Below, one piece after another: positions 6,200 through 12,567 of a DNA stretch of 14,795 bases. The first letter of the stretch is position 1, and every line of letters starts with the position of its first letter. A program made the position numbers and the translations under genes. The DNA is from JBBSHJ01 sp038253135 (GTDB lineage: Bacteria > Actinomycetota > Actinomycetes > Mycobacteriales > QHCD01): contig JBBSHJ010000082.1 in assembly GCA_038253135.1 (NCBI GenBank), positions 1-14,795 on the forward strand, read 5' to 3'. The notes beneath the pieces were generated by a model that was not told the DNA's origin, made no database searches, and worked only from the letters and a program-made list of their open reading frames with translations.

Positions 6200-6334
6200 C
6201 CGCCGCCGTAAAGCTCGTCGATGCGGAGCCGCGGGGCGTCGTACGCCGTCCCCTTGGGCGCACTCCTCACGACGAAACCACGCCCTGCGGTCCCGGCGCC
6301 CGCTGCACCTCGCCGCTTCGTCGTACGCCGTCGG

Positions 6335-6340
6335 TAGCCT
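6335..6340 (+). promoter_or_regulatory. Probable -10 element for a leaderless AP endonuclease transcript
   Basis: TAGCCT fits TANNNT and is followed by six bases (TTGCCC) and then the ATG at 6347. This is the same geometry as at the VOC and yciO genes. There is no Shine-Dalgarno. Confidence 0.45.
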
Positions 6341-6346
6341 TTGCCC

Positions 6347-7105
6347 ATGGTCCCGATCGGAGCTCATCTCGACCACGCCGACCCCGTCGCCGCCACCATG
6401 GCGCTCGACGCCGACGCGGTGCAGTTCTTCCTCACCGCGCCGCAGGCCTGGGAAGACCCCAAGCCGCGCGCCGACGCCGAAGCGATCACCAGCTCGGGGC
6501 TGGCGGTCCTCATCCACGCGCCCTACCGGATCAACATCGCGACGACCAACAACCGGATCCGGATCCCGAGCCGCAAGCTGCTCGCCACCCACGCGGCCGG
6601 AGCCGCCGCGATCGGCGCCAGGGGCATTGTCGTGCACGGCGGGCACGTCGGCACCGGCGAGGACGCCGCGATCGGCTTTGCCAACTGGCGCAAGTTCTTC
6701 GAGCGGGCCCAGTTCCCGCTGCCGATCCTGATCGAGAACACCGCCGGCGGCGACAATGCGATGGCGCGGACCTTTGACCGGCTGGCGATGCTCTGGGACG
6801 CGGTCGGTGAATTCGGGGCCGGATTCTGCCTCGACACCTGCCACGCCTGGGCCGCCGGTGAGGAGCTCGACGGCATCGTCGATCGCGTCAAGGCGATCAC
6901 CGGCCGGATCGACCTGGTGCACGCCAACGGATCCCGCGACGAGTTCGGCTCCAGCCGCGACCGGCACGACAACTACACGACCAGCAAGCTCGACGCCCAG
7001 CTGATCGCGCACGTCGTACGCGAGGCGCAGGCACCGGTCATCATCGAGACACCCGACGACGGCTACCCCGACGATCTTGCGTTCCTGCGTGAAGCCCTCG
7101 CCTGA
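6347..7105 (+). CDS. AP endonuclease family 2 (endonuclease IV-like) TIM-barrel protein
   Basis: A 252-residue TIM barrel resembling endonuclease IV (Nfo), which cuts DNA 5' of abasic sites with three zinc ions. The set of likely metal ligands is present: His57 (LIHAPYRINIA), His97 (VVHGGHVGTG), Glu130 (ILIENTAGGDNAMARTF), Asp163 and His166 (GFCLDTCHAW), His192 (LVHANGSRDEFGSSRDR), Asp205 and His207 (RDRHDN), and Glu234 (IIETP). It is shorter than E. coli Nfo (about 285 residues), and AP-site repair is inferred from the family. The start is the ATG at 6347; a TTG six bases upstream is possible but lies in the promoter spacer. The next gene overlaps its 3' end, so they are probably cotranscribed. 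Confidence 0.88.
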   Translation: MVPIGAHLDHADPVAATMALDADAVQFFLTAPQAWEDPKPRADAEAITSSGLAVLIHAPYRINIATTNNRIRIPSRKLLATHAAGAAAIGARGIVVHGGHVGTGEDAAIGFANWRKFFERAQFPLPILIENTAGGDNAMARTFDRLAMLWDAVGEFGAGFCLDTCHAWAAGEELDGIVDRVKAITGRIDLVHANGSRDEFGSSRDRHDNYTTSKLDAQLIAHVVREAQAPVIIETPDDGYPDDLAFLREALA

Positions 7106-8129
7106 GCCGTCCGCTGTGCCGGACGACCTGCGCGCCGCGCTCACGCACTGGCACATCACACCCGACGCTGTCGTCGCCTCGCCACACGGCACGATGAACG
7201 AGACCTTCTTCGTCCGCCTGGACGGCGCCACTCGGGTGCTGCGCCGGCATCGCCACCTCGCCCGGAGCACCGTCGAGCGGGAGCACGAGATCATCGCCTT
7301 CGCCGTGGCGGGCGGCATCCCGACCCCACCCGCGATCGCCACTGTGCGCGGCGACGTCGTGGTGGACAGCGGTGGGCGGCTCTACTCGCTCTTCGCCCAC
7401 GCAGACGGCACACAGCTTCGGCAGGCGGCCCTCCTGCCGGAGCACGCCCGAGCCATGGGTACGACGCTGGCCCGGCTGCACGGCGTACTCGCCGGCTTTC
7501 CGACTGACGGGCCGTCTCGGCCGGACCGTGCCGCCGCACCGCCGTCGGTCGACCGGACGCTCGCCGCGCTGGGCGACCTGCTGCATACCGTCGAGGCGTG
7601 GCCCGCCGCCGGTGAGCAGGAGGCACGGGCCGCCTCCGCGTTGCGCGGTCAGCTGTCCTGGGTCGAGCACCATCGCGACGAGCTCGACGCCACCGCTGCC
7701 GCGCGGCCCCGTCCCCGGCAATTGATCCACGGCGACTACCAGCACACCAACCTGTTCTTCGCCGACCCGGGCGCACCGGCGACCGGTCGCGAGAGCACCG
7801 TCACTGCCGTCATCGACTGGGACAAGGCCGAGGTCGCCGATCGCGCCGGTGAGCTGATCCGCACCATCGCGCTGTCCTTCGTGCTCGACCCCGCGCTCAC
7901 TGCGGCCTTCCTCGCCGGGTATCAGCGCGACGGCGAGATGAGCCTCGAGACACTCGATGCCGCCGCGGCCGACTATGCGCTCGGCGAGGCGCGCGGCACC
8001 TGGCTTTACGACGCGATCTACCGCCGCGGCGAGGACCGCTGCCGACAGTTTCTGGACCCGCATGGATTCCGTCCGTTCGGGGCGCGTTGGTCGGCCCTCC
8101 GCGCGGCGCTCGAAGCCGCCGCGACATGA
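7089..8129 (+). CDS. Aminoglycoside phosphotransferase (APH)-like small-molecule kinase
   Basis: A 346-residue protein with the APH/choline-kinase fold, which moves phosphate from ATP to a hydroxyl on a small molecule. The N-lobe carries MNETFFVRLDGATRVLRRHR, where a basic residue would bind ATP. The Brenner-type catalytic motif is LIHGDYQHTNLFF (His214, catalytic Asp216, Asn221). The metal-binding motif is AVIDWDKAEVADR (Asp243). The substrate is unknown; resistance should not be inferred because the family also phosphorylates homoserine, choline and sugars. The start is uncertain: GTG 7089 overlaps the AP endonuclease by 17 bases, and GTG 7116 and TTG 7077 are also possible. None has a good ribosome site, which suggests translational coupling. 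Its stop overlaps the next start as ATGA. Confidence 0.85.
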   Translation: MKPSPEPSAVPDDLRAALTHWHITPDAVVASPHGTMNETFFVRLDGATRVLRRHRHLARSTVEREHEIIAFAVAGGIPTPPAIATVRGDVVVDSGGRLYSLFAHADGTQLRQAALLPEHARAMGTTLARLHGVLAGFPTDGPSRPDRAAAPPSVDRTLAALGDLLHTVEAWPAAGEQEARAASALRGQLSWVEHHRDELDATAAARPRPRQLIHGDYQHTNLFFADPGAPATGRESTVTAVIDWDKAEVADRAGELIRTIALSFVLDPALTAAFLAGYQRDGEMSLETLDAAAADYALGEARGTWLYDAIYRRGEDRCRQFLDPHGFRPFGARWSALRAALEAAAT

Positions 8130-8675
8130 GCGCCACCGGCACCTCGGCGACCAGTCTGGTGATCTTGCGCGGCAACTCCGGCTCCGGCAAGAGCTCCACC
8201 GCCCGGGCCCTGCGCGAGCGGGTCGGCCGTGGCCTCGCCTGGGTCGAGCAGGACCATCTGCGCCGCACCCTGCTGCGCGAGCACGATGTCCCTGGCGGCG
8301 TCAACATCGGGCTGATCGACCAGACCGTGCGCTACGCCCTCGACCACGGGTACGACGCCGTCCTCGACGGGATTCTCTACGCCGACCACTACGGAGCCAT
8401 GCTGCGCAGGCTTGCCGCCGATCACGCCGGTACGACGACTGCGTACTACTTCGACCTGACGCTGGCCACCACGTTGCAACGCCACGCAACGAGACCCGCT
8501 GTCGGCGACGGTGGCGCCGGGCGACCTCCGACGCTGGTACCAACCCCATGACGTGCTTGGTTGGTCCGGCGAGCACGTCATCGACGCGGCGAGCTCCCTC
8601 GACGAGACGGTCGCTCAGATCCTCGCCGACCTGGGCTGGGAAGGCCGGCGACCCGCGGCGACCGACATCGCCTAA
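8126..8675 (+). pseudogene. P-loop kinase broken by a +1 frameshift
   Basis: Starts at an ATG overlapping the APH stop (ATGA). Walker A is LRGNSGSGKSSTARAL (residues 14-29), then LAWVEQDHLRRTLLREHDVP, YDAVLDGILYADHYGAMLRR and YYFDLTLATTLQRHATRP. These mark an AAA_33-type kinase of small nucleotide- or sugar-like substrates. The frame then dissolves and stops at 8549-8551. If one C is removed from the CCC run at 8495-8497, the reading continues as HATRPLSATVAPGDLRRWYQ, then PHDVLGWSGEHVIDAASSLD and ETVAQILADLGWEG, ending at TAA 8673-8675. That gives a typical 182-residue enzyme. A true frameshift, a sequencing error in the C-run or a rare recoding site are all possible. The undisturbed codon pattern on both sides suggests the event is recent or artefactual. 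Confidence 0.8.
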
Positions 8676-8731
8676 AGGCCGGACCGAGACCAATTGCGGT
8701 CGAGATGCAGCCACCCGGAGGGCAGTCGAAC

Positions 8732-8833
8732 ATGGTGCTGATCGTCGTGAAATGGCCGATCCGGTCCGAACGCGCAGACTTCTTCCTCGCCGACGTGTCC
8801 GCGCCGCCGAGTTGCCAGATTTGGCCGCGGTGA
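8732..8833 (+). pseudogene. 5' remnant of an antibiotic-biosynthesis-monooxygenase (ABM)-like gene
   Basis: A 33-codon frame starts with MVLIVVKWPIRSERADFFLA, the usual opening of small ABM-domain quinol monooxygenases (about 95-105 residues). After about 23 residues it diverges and stops at 8831-8833. The rest of the domain, including the usual EPGN...FEW stretch, is not found downstream in any plus-strand frame I read. A good ribosome site (GGAGGG) lies 9 bases before the ATG, so the translation start survives while the 3' part is gone, probably by deletion. The 250-bp gap 8676-8925 otherwise contains only a 15-bp direct repeat. Confidence 0.45.
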
Positions 8834-8877
8834 ATCCGCCCGTTTCACGGTCGCCATAAGTAGCAAGTCGACGGCGG

Positions 8878-8912
8878 TCACCCGTGCGACGGGCCCCTCA
8901 CCCGTGCGACGG
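8878..8912. repeat. 15-bp direct repeat with 20-bp period
   Basis: TCACCCGTGCGACGG occurs at 8878-8892 and again at 8898-8912, separated by GCCCC. It lies just beyond the 3' end of the small secreted-protein gene. Function unknown; it may be simple duplication. Confidence 0.5.
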
Positions 8913-8925
8913 CCGCTCATGTCTG

Positions 8926-9267
8926 TCAGCGGTATTTGCAGGACGGGTACTTCACGCCGATGACCTGCCACCGGTTGTTCCGCATCTCGGTGACGGTGAC
9001 CGTTGCCTCGCCGCTGTGATAGGTGCCTGCGGTCGTGGAGTCGGGCCGCCATCCGCTACGGGGCAGGGCGGTGCGGCTCACGTACGACGCGACCGCGGCG
9101 CTCGCCGTCGCCGCGCCCGGCGCATTCGTGGACGGGGCGAAGCTCGCGGTCGTCGCCGGGCAGCTCCCGACCGCGTGCACGACGAGGGCGGTTCCGCCGA
9201 CGGCGAGGGCCGCGGCGGCCGTAATGCTGCCGGCCAGCCCCATCGTGGGCCTCTTCCACCGCCTCAC
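8926..9267 (-). CDS. Small membrane-anchored or secreted protein of unknown function
   Basis: From GTG 9267 the product is 113 residues. It has a basic start (MRRWKRPTMG), one hydrophobic segment LAGSITAAAALAVGGTALVV (about residues 11-30), an Ala/Thr/Ser/Pro-rich stretch, and then a compact C-terminal part with SYVSRTALPRSGWRP, ATVTVTEMRNNRWQVIGVKY and PSCKYR. The two cysteines (one just after the hydrophobic segment, one four residues from the end) could form a disulfide outside the membrane. I recognise no family. ATG 9243, with a weak GGAAGAGG upstream, and ATG 9333 are alternative starts; the 9333 version would place an unlikely extra segment before the membrane anchor. It follows the GT87 gene on the same strand, but an 151-bp gap leaves cotranscription open. 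Confidence 0.6.
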   Translation of the reverse strand: MRRWKRPTMGLAGSITAAAALAVGGTALVVHAVGSCPATTASFAPSTNAPGAATASAAVASYVSRTALPRSGWRPDSTTAGTYHSGEATVTVTEMRNNRWQVIGVKYPSCKYR

Positions 9268-9417
9268 TGGGACGCGGCGGCAAGGCGCCGAACGGGGTAG
9301 CAAGGTGTGGGCCGCATAGAGCAATCGTGACATCGTCCGACGCTCGGCGGCAGCTGTGTTTCCGGACTGTGATCGATCGGGAGCCGCGGCGTGATCGGGC
9401 GGTCGGCGGGCCAGAAT

Positions 9418-11067
9418 CTAGCCGCGGGCGGGTGCCCATTCATCGCCTCGGCGCCACCCGTCGTCCCCGGTGTCCGGTTCACGATCGACGCGCGCACCGC
9501 GCCGCGCCGACACCGCGCCGTGGTCGGGCGCGTGATCCAGGACGCCGCCGCACGGGTCGTCGTCGACGCCGTCAGCGCGTACGACGTCCCCCGCCGTCCG
9601 CAGGACGTCCCTGACGACCATCACGGCGTACGCGAGCACGAGCAGGTCACGCACGACCACGACGATCAGGAACCACTTCAGGTCCAATGCCCGCTGCAGC
9701 ACGTCGAAGCCGTCGGCCTTCTGCTGGCTCTGCATGCCCTGCAAGAACCAGTACATCCGCGGGAACCACAAGAACGCGTCGACGAACTGCCACGCCAGGA
9801 ACAGCCGCCAGCGGGGCCGGGCGAGGACGGCGAGGGGGACCAGCCAGATCGAGTACTGCGGGCTCCACACCTTGTTGGTGAGCAGGAATCCGGCCACGAC
9901 CAGGAAGGCGAGCTGCGCCAGCCGCGGCCGGCGGGGCGCCAGCAGTGCCAGCGCCGCGAGGCCCACGCAGATCGCCCCGAACAGCAGCGCCGTCACGAGG
10001 TTGAGCGGGTGCACCGGGATCTGGACGTCGAACATGTCCTGCGCGACATTCCAGAGCGTGTCCGGGTCGGCCGGGCGGGTGTTGTTGAGCGTGAAGAACT
10101 GCTCCCAGTTCTTCCGGTAGAGCAGCGCTACCGGCACGTTGACGGCGGCCCACGAGATCACCGCGGTCACGAGCGTGATCGAGAATTCCCGCAGCTTGCG
10201 GGCCCGGAAGCACAGCACCAGCAGCGGGCCGAGGAGGAACAGCGGATACAGCTTGGCCGCCGTACCCAGGCCGATGAGCACGCCACCGAGTGCGTGCTTG
10301 CGGCGCGACCAGGCGAAGATCCCGCCGATCGCGAAGGCGCCCGCGAAAAGGTCCCAGTTGGTGAAGGCCTGCGCGAAGATGACCGGCGCGACCGCGACCA
10401 TCGCCGCGTCCCACGGTCTTCGGCGGTGCATCCGGGCGACCGAGCCGACAATGATCAGCGCCGAGATGACCAGCAGCAGCACCGTCGCCTGGTAGTAGCT
10501 CTCGACCGCAGGGACGTTGGGCAGGAACGTGGCCTGCCGGGCCAGCCAGTCATAGCCCCGTCCCAGCCCGCCGGCGCCGTACATGAACCAGCCTGTGAGC
10601 ACGGGGTACTCGTTGACGTGCTGCGCGTAGGGAACCTTATGGTCGGCGATCCCCTCGGCGCCGTACAGCGGGATGATGTCGGAGTAGCACAGCTGGACGT
10701 ACTGCTTGCCCGAGACGTAGGCCTGCTCGGTGCTGCGATCGGGCAGGTGGTGCAGGACCGGCTTGCTGAGGTTCCAGTTGCCGTCCTGGCACGGCGATTT
10801 CTGCCACCACGCCAGGGCCAGGGTCAGCGTGGCGAGCAGCAGTACGACGCGCAGCGGCGTCCAGAACCAGCGCCGACCGATCTGACCGTGCCGGCCCCAC
10901 GGGCCGCCGATGAGGGCGCTCGCCCTGCGGACGGTCGGGTCGGTCCATGACGGCGGCAGGCGATCGGACTGGCGGGAATCGACCCGGCCCTCGGCCTCAC
11001 CGAGCCCGCGCTCGGGCCGCGAGGGATGACCGCGGACGCCGAAGAAGGACCCGTCGTGCTCGCTCAC
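9418..11067 (-). CDS. GT87-type (DUF2029) polytopic membrane glycosyltransferase-like protein, Rv0051 orthologue by position
   Basis: A 549-residue integral membrane protein with about ten hydrophobic segments, the first being PLRVVLLLATLTLALAWW (about residues 71-88). Family features are an extracytoplasmic region with LCYSDIIPLY, the motif NEYPVLTGWFMYG (about 152-164), TNWDLFAGAFAIGG, GLGTAAKLYPLFLLGPLLV and NKVWSPQYSIWLVPL. Related actinobacterial enzymes are polyprenyl-phosphate-sugar-dependent mannosyl- or arabinosyltransferases of the cell envelope, so that role is inferred. The N-terminal 65 residues and the C-terminal 45 are hydrophilic and charged. The start is GTG 11067, with no ribosome site; CACGAT followed by six bases could be a -10 for a leaderless mRNA. 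The position between DUF5318 and rpsF matches Rv0051 of M. tuberculosis, but the penicillin-binding protein gene ponA1 that sits there is missing. Confidence 0.88.
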   Translation of the reverse strand: MSEHDGSFFGVRGHPSRPERGLGEAEGRVDSRQSDRLPPSWTDPTVRRASALIGGPWGRHGQIGRRWFWTPLRVVLLLATLTLALAWWQKSPCQDGNWNLSKPVLHHLPDRSTEQAYVSGKQYVQLCYSDIIPLYGAEGIADHKVPYAQHVNEYPVLTGWFMYGAGGLGRGYDWLARQATFLPNVPAVESYYQATVLLLVISALIIVGSVARMHRRRPWDAAMVAVAPVIFAQAFTNWDLFAGAFAIGGIFAWSRRKHALGGVLIGLGTAAKLYPLFLLGPLLVLCFRARKLREFSITLVTAVISWAAVNVPVALLYRKNWEQFFTLNNTRPADPDTLWNVAQDMFDVQIPVHPLNLVTALLFGAICVGLAALALLAPRRPRLAQLAFLVVAGFLLTNKVWSPQYSIWLVPLAVLARPRWRLFLAWQFVDAFLWFPRMYWFLQGMQSQQKADGFDVLQRALDLKWFLIVVVVRDLLVLAYAVMVVRDVLRTAGDVVRADGVDDDPCGGVLDHAPDHGAVSARRGARVDREPDTGDDGWRRGDEWAPARG

Positions 11068-11106
11068 CCGGCCATCGTGCCGTACCGACGTGTCCGGCGC
11101 TCGCGC

Positions 11107-11135
11107 GGCCGTACGGCCTCAGGCTCGGCCCGAGC
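11107..11135 (-). terminator. Paired hairpins after the DUF5318 gene
   Basis: Just beyond the DUF5318 stop are GCTCG-GCC-CGAGC (11123-11135) and the perfect 12-bp palindrome GGCCGTACGGCC (11107-11118). No T-run follows. They might attenuate transcription into the GT87 gene, or mark its promoter region. Confidence 0.3.
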
Positions 11136-11138
11136 GGA

Positions 11139-11561
11139 TCAGGGCGACTGGACGCGGCGCCGGCGGTCCCGGCGCTCCGACCGGCCGGCCTCGGGCACCG
11201 GATCGGCGGTCGCGATGTAGGACAGCAGCAGGTGGTTCCACGAGCAGCCGCGGCAGACCTCGACGACGTAGACCGTGAATCCCGGGTGCGCGTCGGCTAT
11301 CGCGTCGATCTCGCGGGCTGTCTTGGCCTGCCCGGAGACGTGCCGCAGCTCGTCGCCGTAGATGTAGCGCACCGTGGTGAGCTGCTCGCGCCGGCACATC
11401 GGGCAGGTCGTGGCGCTGGCCTCGCCGTGATAGGTCGCCGCCCGCTGCAGGTAGGGATGCGCGTCGCAGACCTCGTCCGGGCTGACCCGCCCGGCGCGCA
11501 CACCGGCCAGCAACGCGCGGCGCTGCAAGGCGTAGTCGACGATCGCGGTGCGGGAAGACAC
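11139..11561 (-). CDS. DUF5318 zinc-ribbon-like protein, Rv0049 orthologue by position
   Basis: A 140-residue cytoplasmic protein of a conserved actinobacterial family of unknown function. It opens MSSRTAIVDYALQRRALLAG, with a short helical region carrying VCDAHPYLQRAA. The two knuckles CPMC (Cys53, Cys56) and CRGC (Cys103, Cys106) would hold one zinc ion, with VRYIYGDELRHVSGQAKTAR and VYVVEVCRGCSWNHLLLSY between and around them. The basic tail SERRDRRRR suggests RNA or DNA contact, which is only a guess. The GTG at 11561 follows TACGCT by exactly six bases, so the mRNA is probably leaderless. It diverges from padR, and the GT87 gene follows 71 bp downstream on the same strand. Confidence 0.88.
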   Translation of the reverse strand: MSSRTAIVDYALQRRALLAGVRAGRVSPDEVCDAHPYLQRAATYHGEASATTCPMCRREQLTTVRYIYGDELRHVSGQAKTAREIDAIADAHPGFTVYVVEVCRGCSWNHLLLSYIATADPVPEAGRSERRDRRRRVQSP

Positions 11562-11567
11562 CGCATG

Positions 11568-11573
11568 AGCGTA
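11568..11573 (-). promoter_or_regulatory. Probable -10 element for a leaderless DUF5318 transcript
   Basis: On the minus strand TACGCT fits TANNNT and is followed by CATGCG, six bases, then the GTG start at 11561. The geometry matches the other leaderless candidates here. Confidence 0.45.
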
Positions 11574-11803
11574 CGCCCGCGCGCCGATTCGTCATCCCAA
11601 GCACGGCGACCCCATACCGCGGGTGGCGCCGGCCCGGACCGGTGTGATCCCGGGATTGACGGTGGCAGCCCAGGGCGCCAAGGACCAGAGAATCGGACAA
11701 TTTGGTCCACACTTAAGCGATCGATACATAACGGTCATTCAGCGGGCCCGCCTTCATCTCGTGCTGCGCCCGCGCCACCCTCAAGAAGCGACCGGTGTTC
11801 GAC

Positions 11804-11820
11804 GCGCCGGAATCCGGCGC
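11804..11820. repeat. Hairpin in the padR upstream region
   Basis: GCGCCGG (11804-11810) and CCGGCGC (11814-11820) pair with an AAT loop. It lies inside the 352-bp divergent gap 11562-11913. Apart from the DUF5318 and padR promoter elements, I see nothing else in that gap. Confidence 0.4.
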
Positions 11821-11840
11821 CCGTGCGCTCACGCCCGCAA

Positions 11841-11861
11841 GATATACTCAGCCGATATAAC
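11841..11861 (+). promoter_or_regulatory. Candidate padR-ino1 promoter and operator
   Basis: Two -10-like hexamers, TATACT (11843-11848) and TATAAC (11856-11861), form an AT-rich patch 52-70 bases upstream of padR in otherwise GC-rich DNA. The repeat GATATA occurs at 11841 and 11854, 13 bp apart. PadR proteins usually repress their own operon by binding repeats over the promoter, so this is the best candidate operator. No clear -35 is seen. Confidence 0.4.
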
Positions 11862-11913
11862 AGCAGTGCGGAGTTGTCAGCTATGGGTGCGACCGCGAGG
11901 TGAGGGAGGTCCT

Positions 11914-12555
11914 ATGCTCGAGTTCGCGATCCTAGGGCTGCTCGCCGATGCTCCGCGGCACGGCTACGAGCTGCGCAAGCGGCTCGGGGAGCTGCTCGGC
12001 GGGTTGCGGGTCTTCTCCTTCGGCTCGCTCTACCCGACCCTGCGCCGGCTCGAGGCCAAGGGACTCATCACGCCCGCGGCTCCCGTCGACGGCGTCGATG
12101 CGCCCGCCCTCTCCGGTCGGCGGGCCCGGATCGTCTACCAGCTCACCCCCGAGGGCAAGGAACGGTTCGGCGAGCTGCTCGCCGACGTGAGCCCATCGGC
12201 GTACGACGACGAGCAGTTCGGCGTGCACCTGGCCTTCTTCTCCCAGACCAGCGCCCCGGACCGGCTGCGGATCCTGCAGGGACGCCGCCGGCGGGTGGAG
12301 GAGCGGCGCGAGGGCATGAGCAATGCGTTCCATCGCACCGCAGAACGGTTCGACCACTACACCCGCCAGCTGCACGAACACGGCCTCGACGCCGCCGACC
12401 GTGAGGTGCGCTGGCTGAGCGAGCTCATCGACAACGAAACCCGCGCGCACGAGCAATCCACCCACCCGCAAACCTCCGGCTCGCCGTCCAGCTCACGTCC
12501 GCACGATGGCTCGCCGAAAACACCCACCACCCGGCCAACGACGCCGGAGAAGTAG
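11914..12555 (+). CDS. PadR-family transcriptional regulator
   Basis: A 213-residue dimeric DNA-binding repressor type. The N-terminal winged helix-turn-helix is textbook: MLEFAILGLLADAPRHGYEL, then FSFGSLYPTLRRLEAKGLIT and RRARIVYQLTPEGKERFGEL (about residues 1-92). A helical dimerisation domain of the PadR C-terminal (Vir) type follows, including RLRILQGRRRRVEERREGM and LDAADREVRWLSELIDNETR. The last 35 residues are a disordered Ser/Thr/Pro-rich tail. GGGAGGT lies 3 bases before the ATG and GAGGTGA a little further up, so this mRNA has a leader, unlike several neighbours. The stop is 12 bp before ino1, so the two are an operon. The same pair (Rv0047c-ino1) occurs in mycobacteria, suggesting it regulates inositol synthesis; that is inference. 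Confidence 0.93.
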   Translation: MLEFAILGLLADAPRHGYELRKRLGELLGGLRVFSFGSLYPTLRRLEAKGLITPAAPVDGVDAPALSGRRARIVYQLTPEGKERFGELLADVSPSAYDDEQFGVHLAFFSQTSAPDRLRILQGRRRRVEERREGMSNAFHRTAERFDHYTRQLHEHGLDAADREVRWLSELIDNETRAHEQSTHPQTSGSPSSSRPHDGSPKTPTTRPTTPEK

Positions 12556-12567
12556 AAGGAGCTCTGC

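Noticed and set aside
6002..7342. 446-codon minus-strand frame antisense to the methyltransferase end and the AP endonuclease
   Set aside because: Shadow of a gene with all expected metal ligands on the plus strand; no start signal or domain.
7089..8129. Calling the APH-like gene an antibiotic resistance determinant
   Set aside because: The fold is shared by many metabolic kinases, and nothing in sequence or context points to an antibiotic.
9391..10950. 519-codon plus-strand open frame antisense to the GT87 gene
   Set aside because: Composition (Arg, Gln, His, Pro) is typical of antisense shadows, and the minus strand encodes a convincing membrane protein.
11703..11711. Isolated DnaA-box-like TGGTCCACA, and a similar TTGTCCACC at 13699-13707
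   Set aside because: Single copies with a mismatch are expected by chance and are not clustered.
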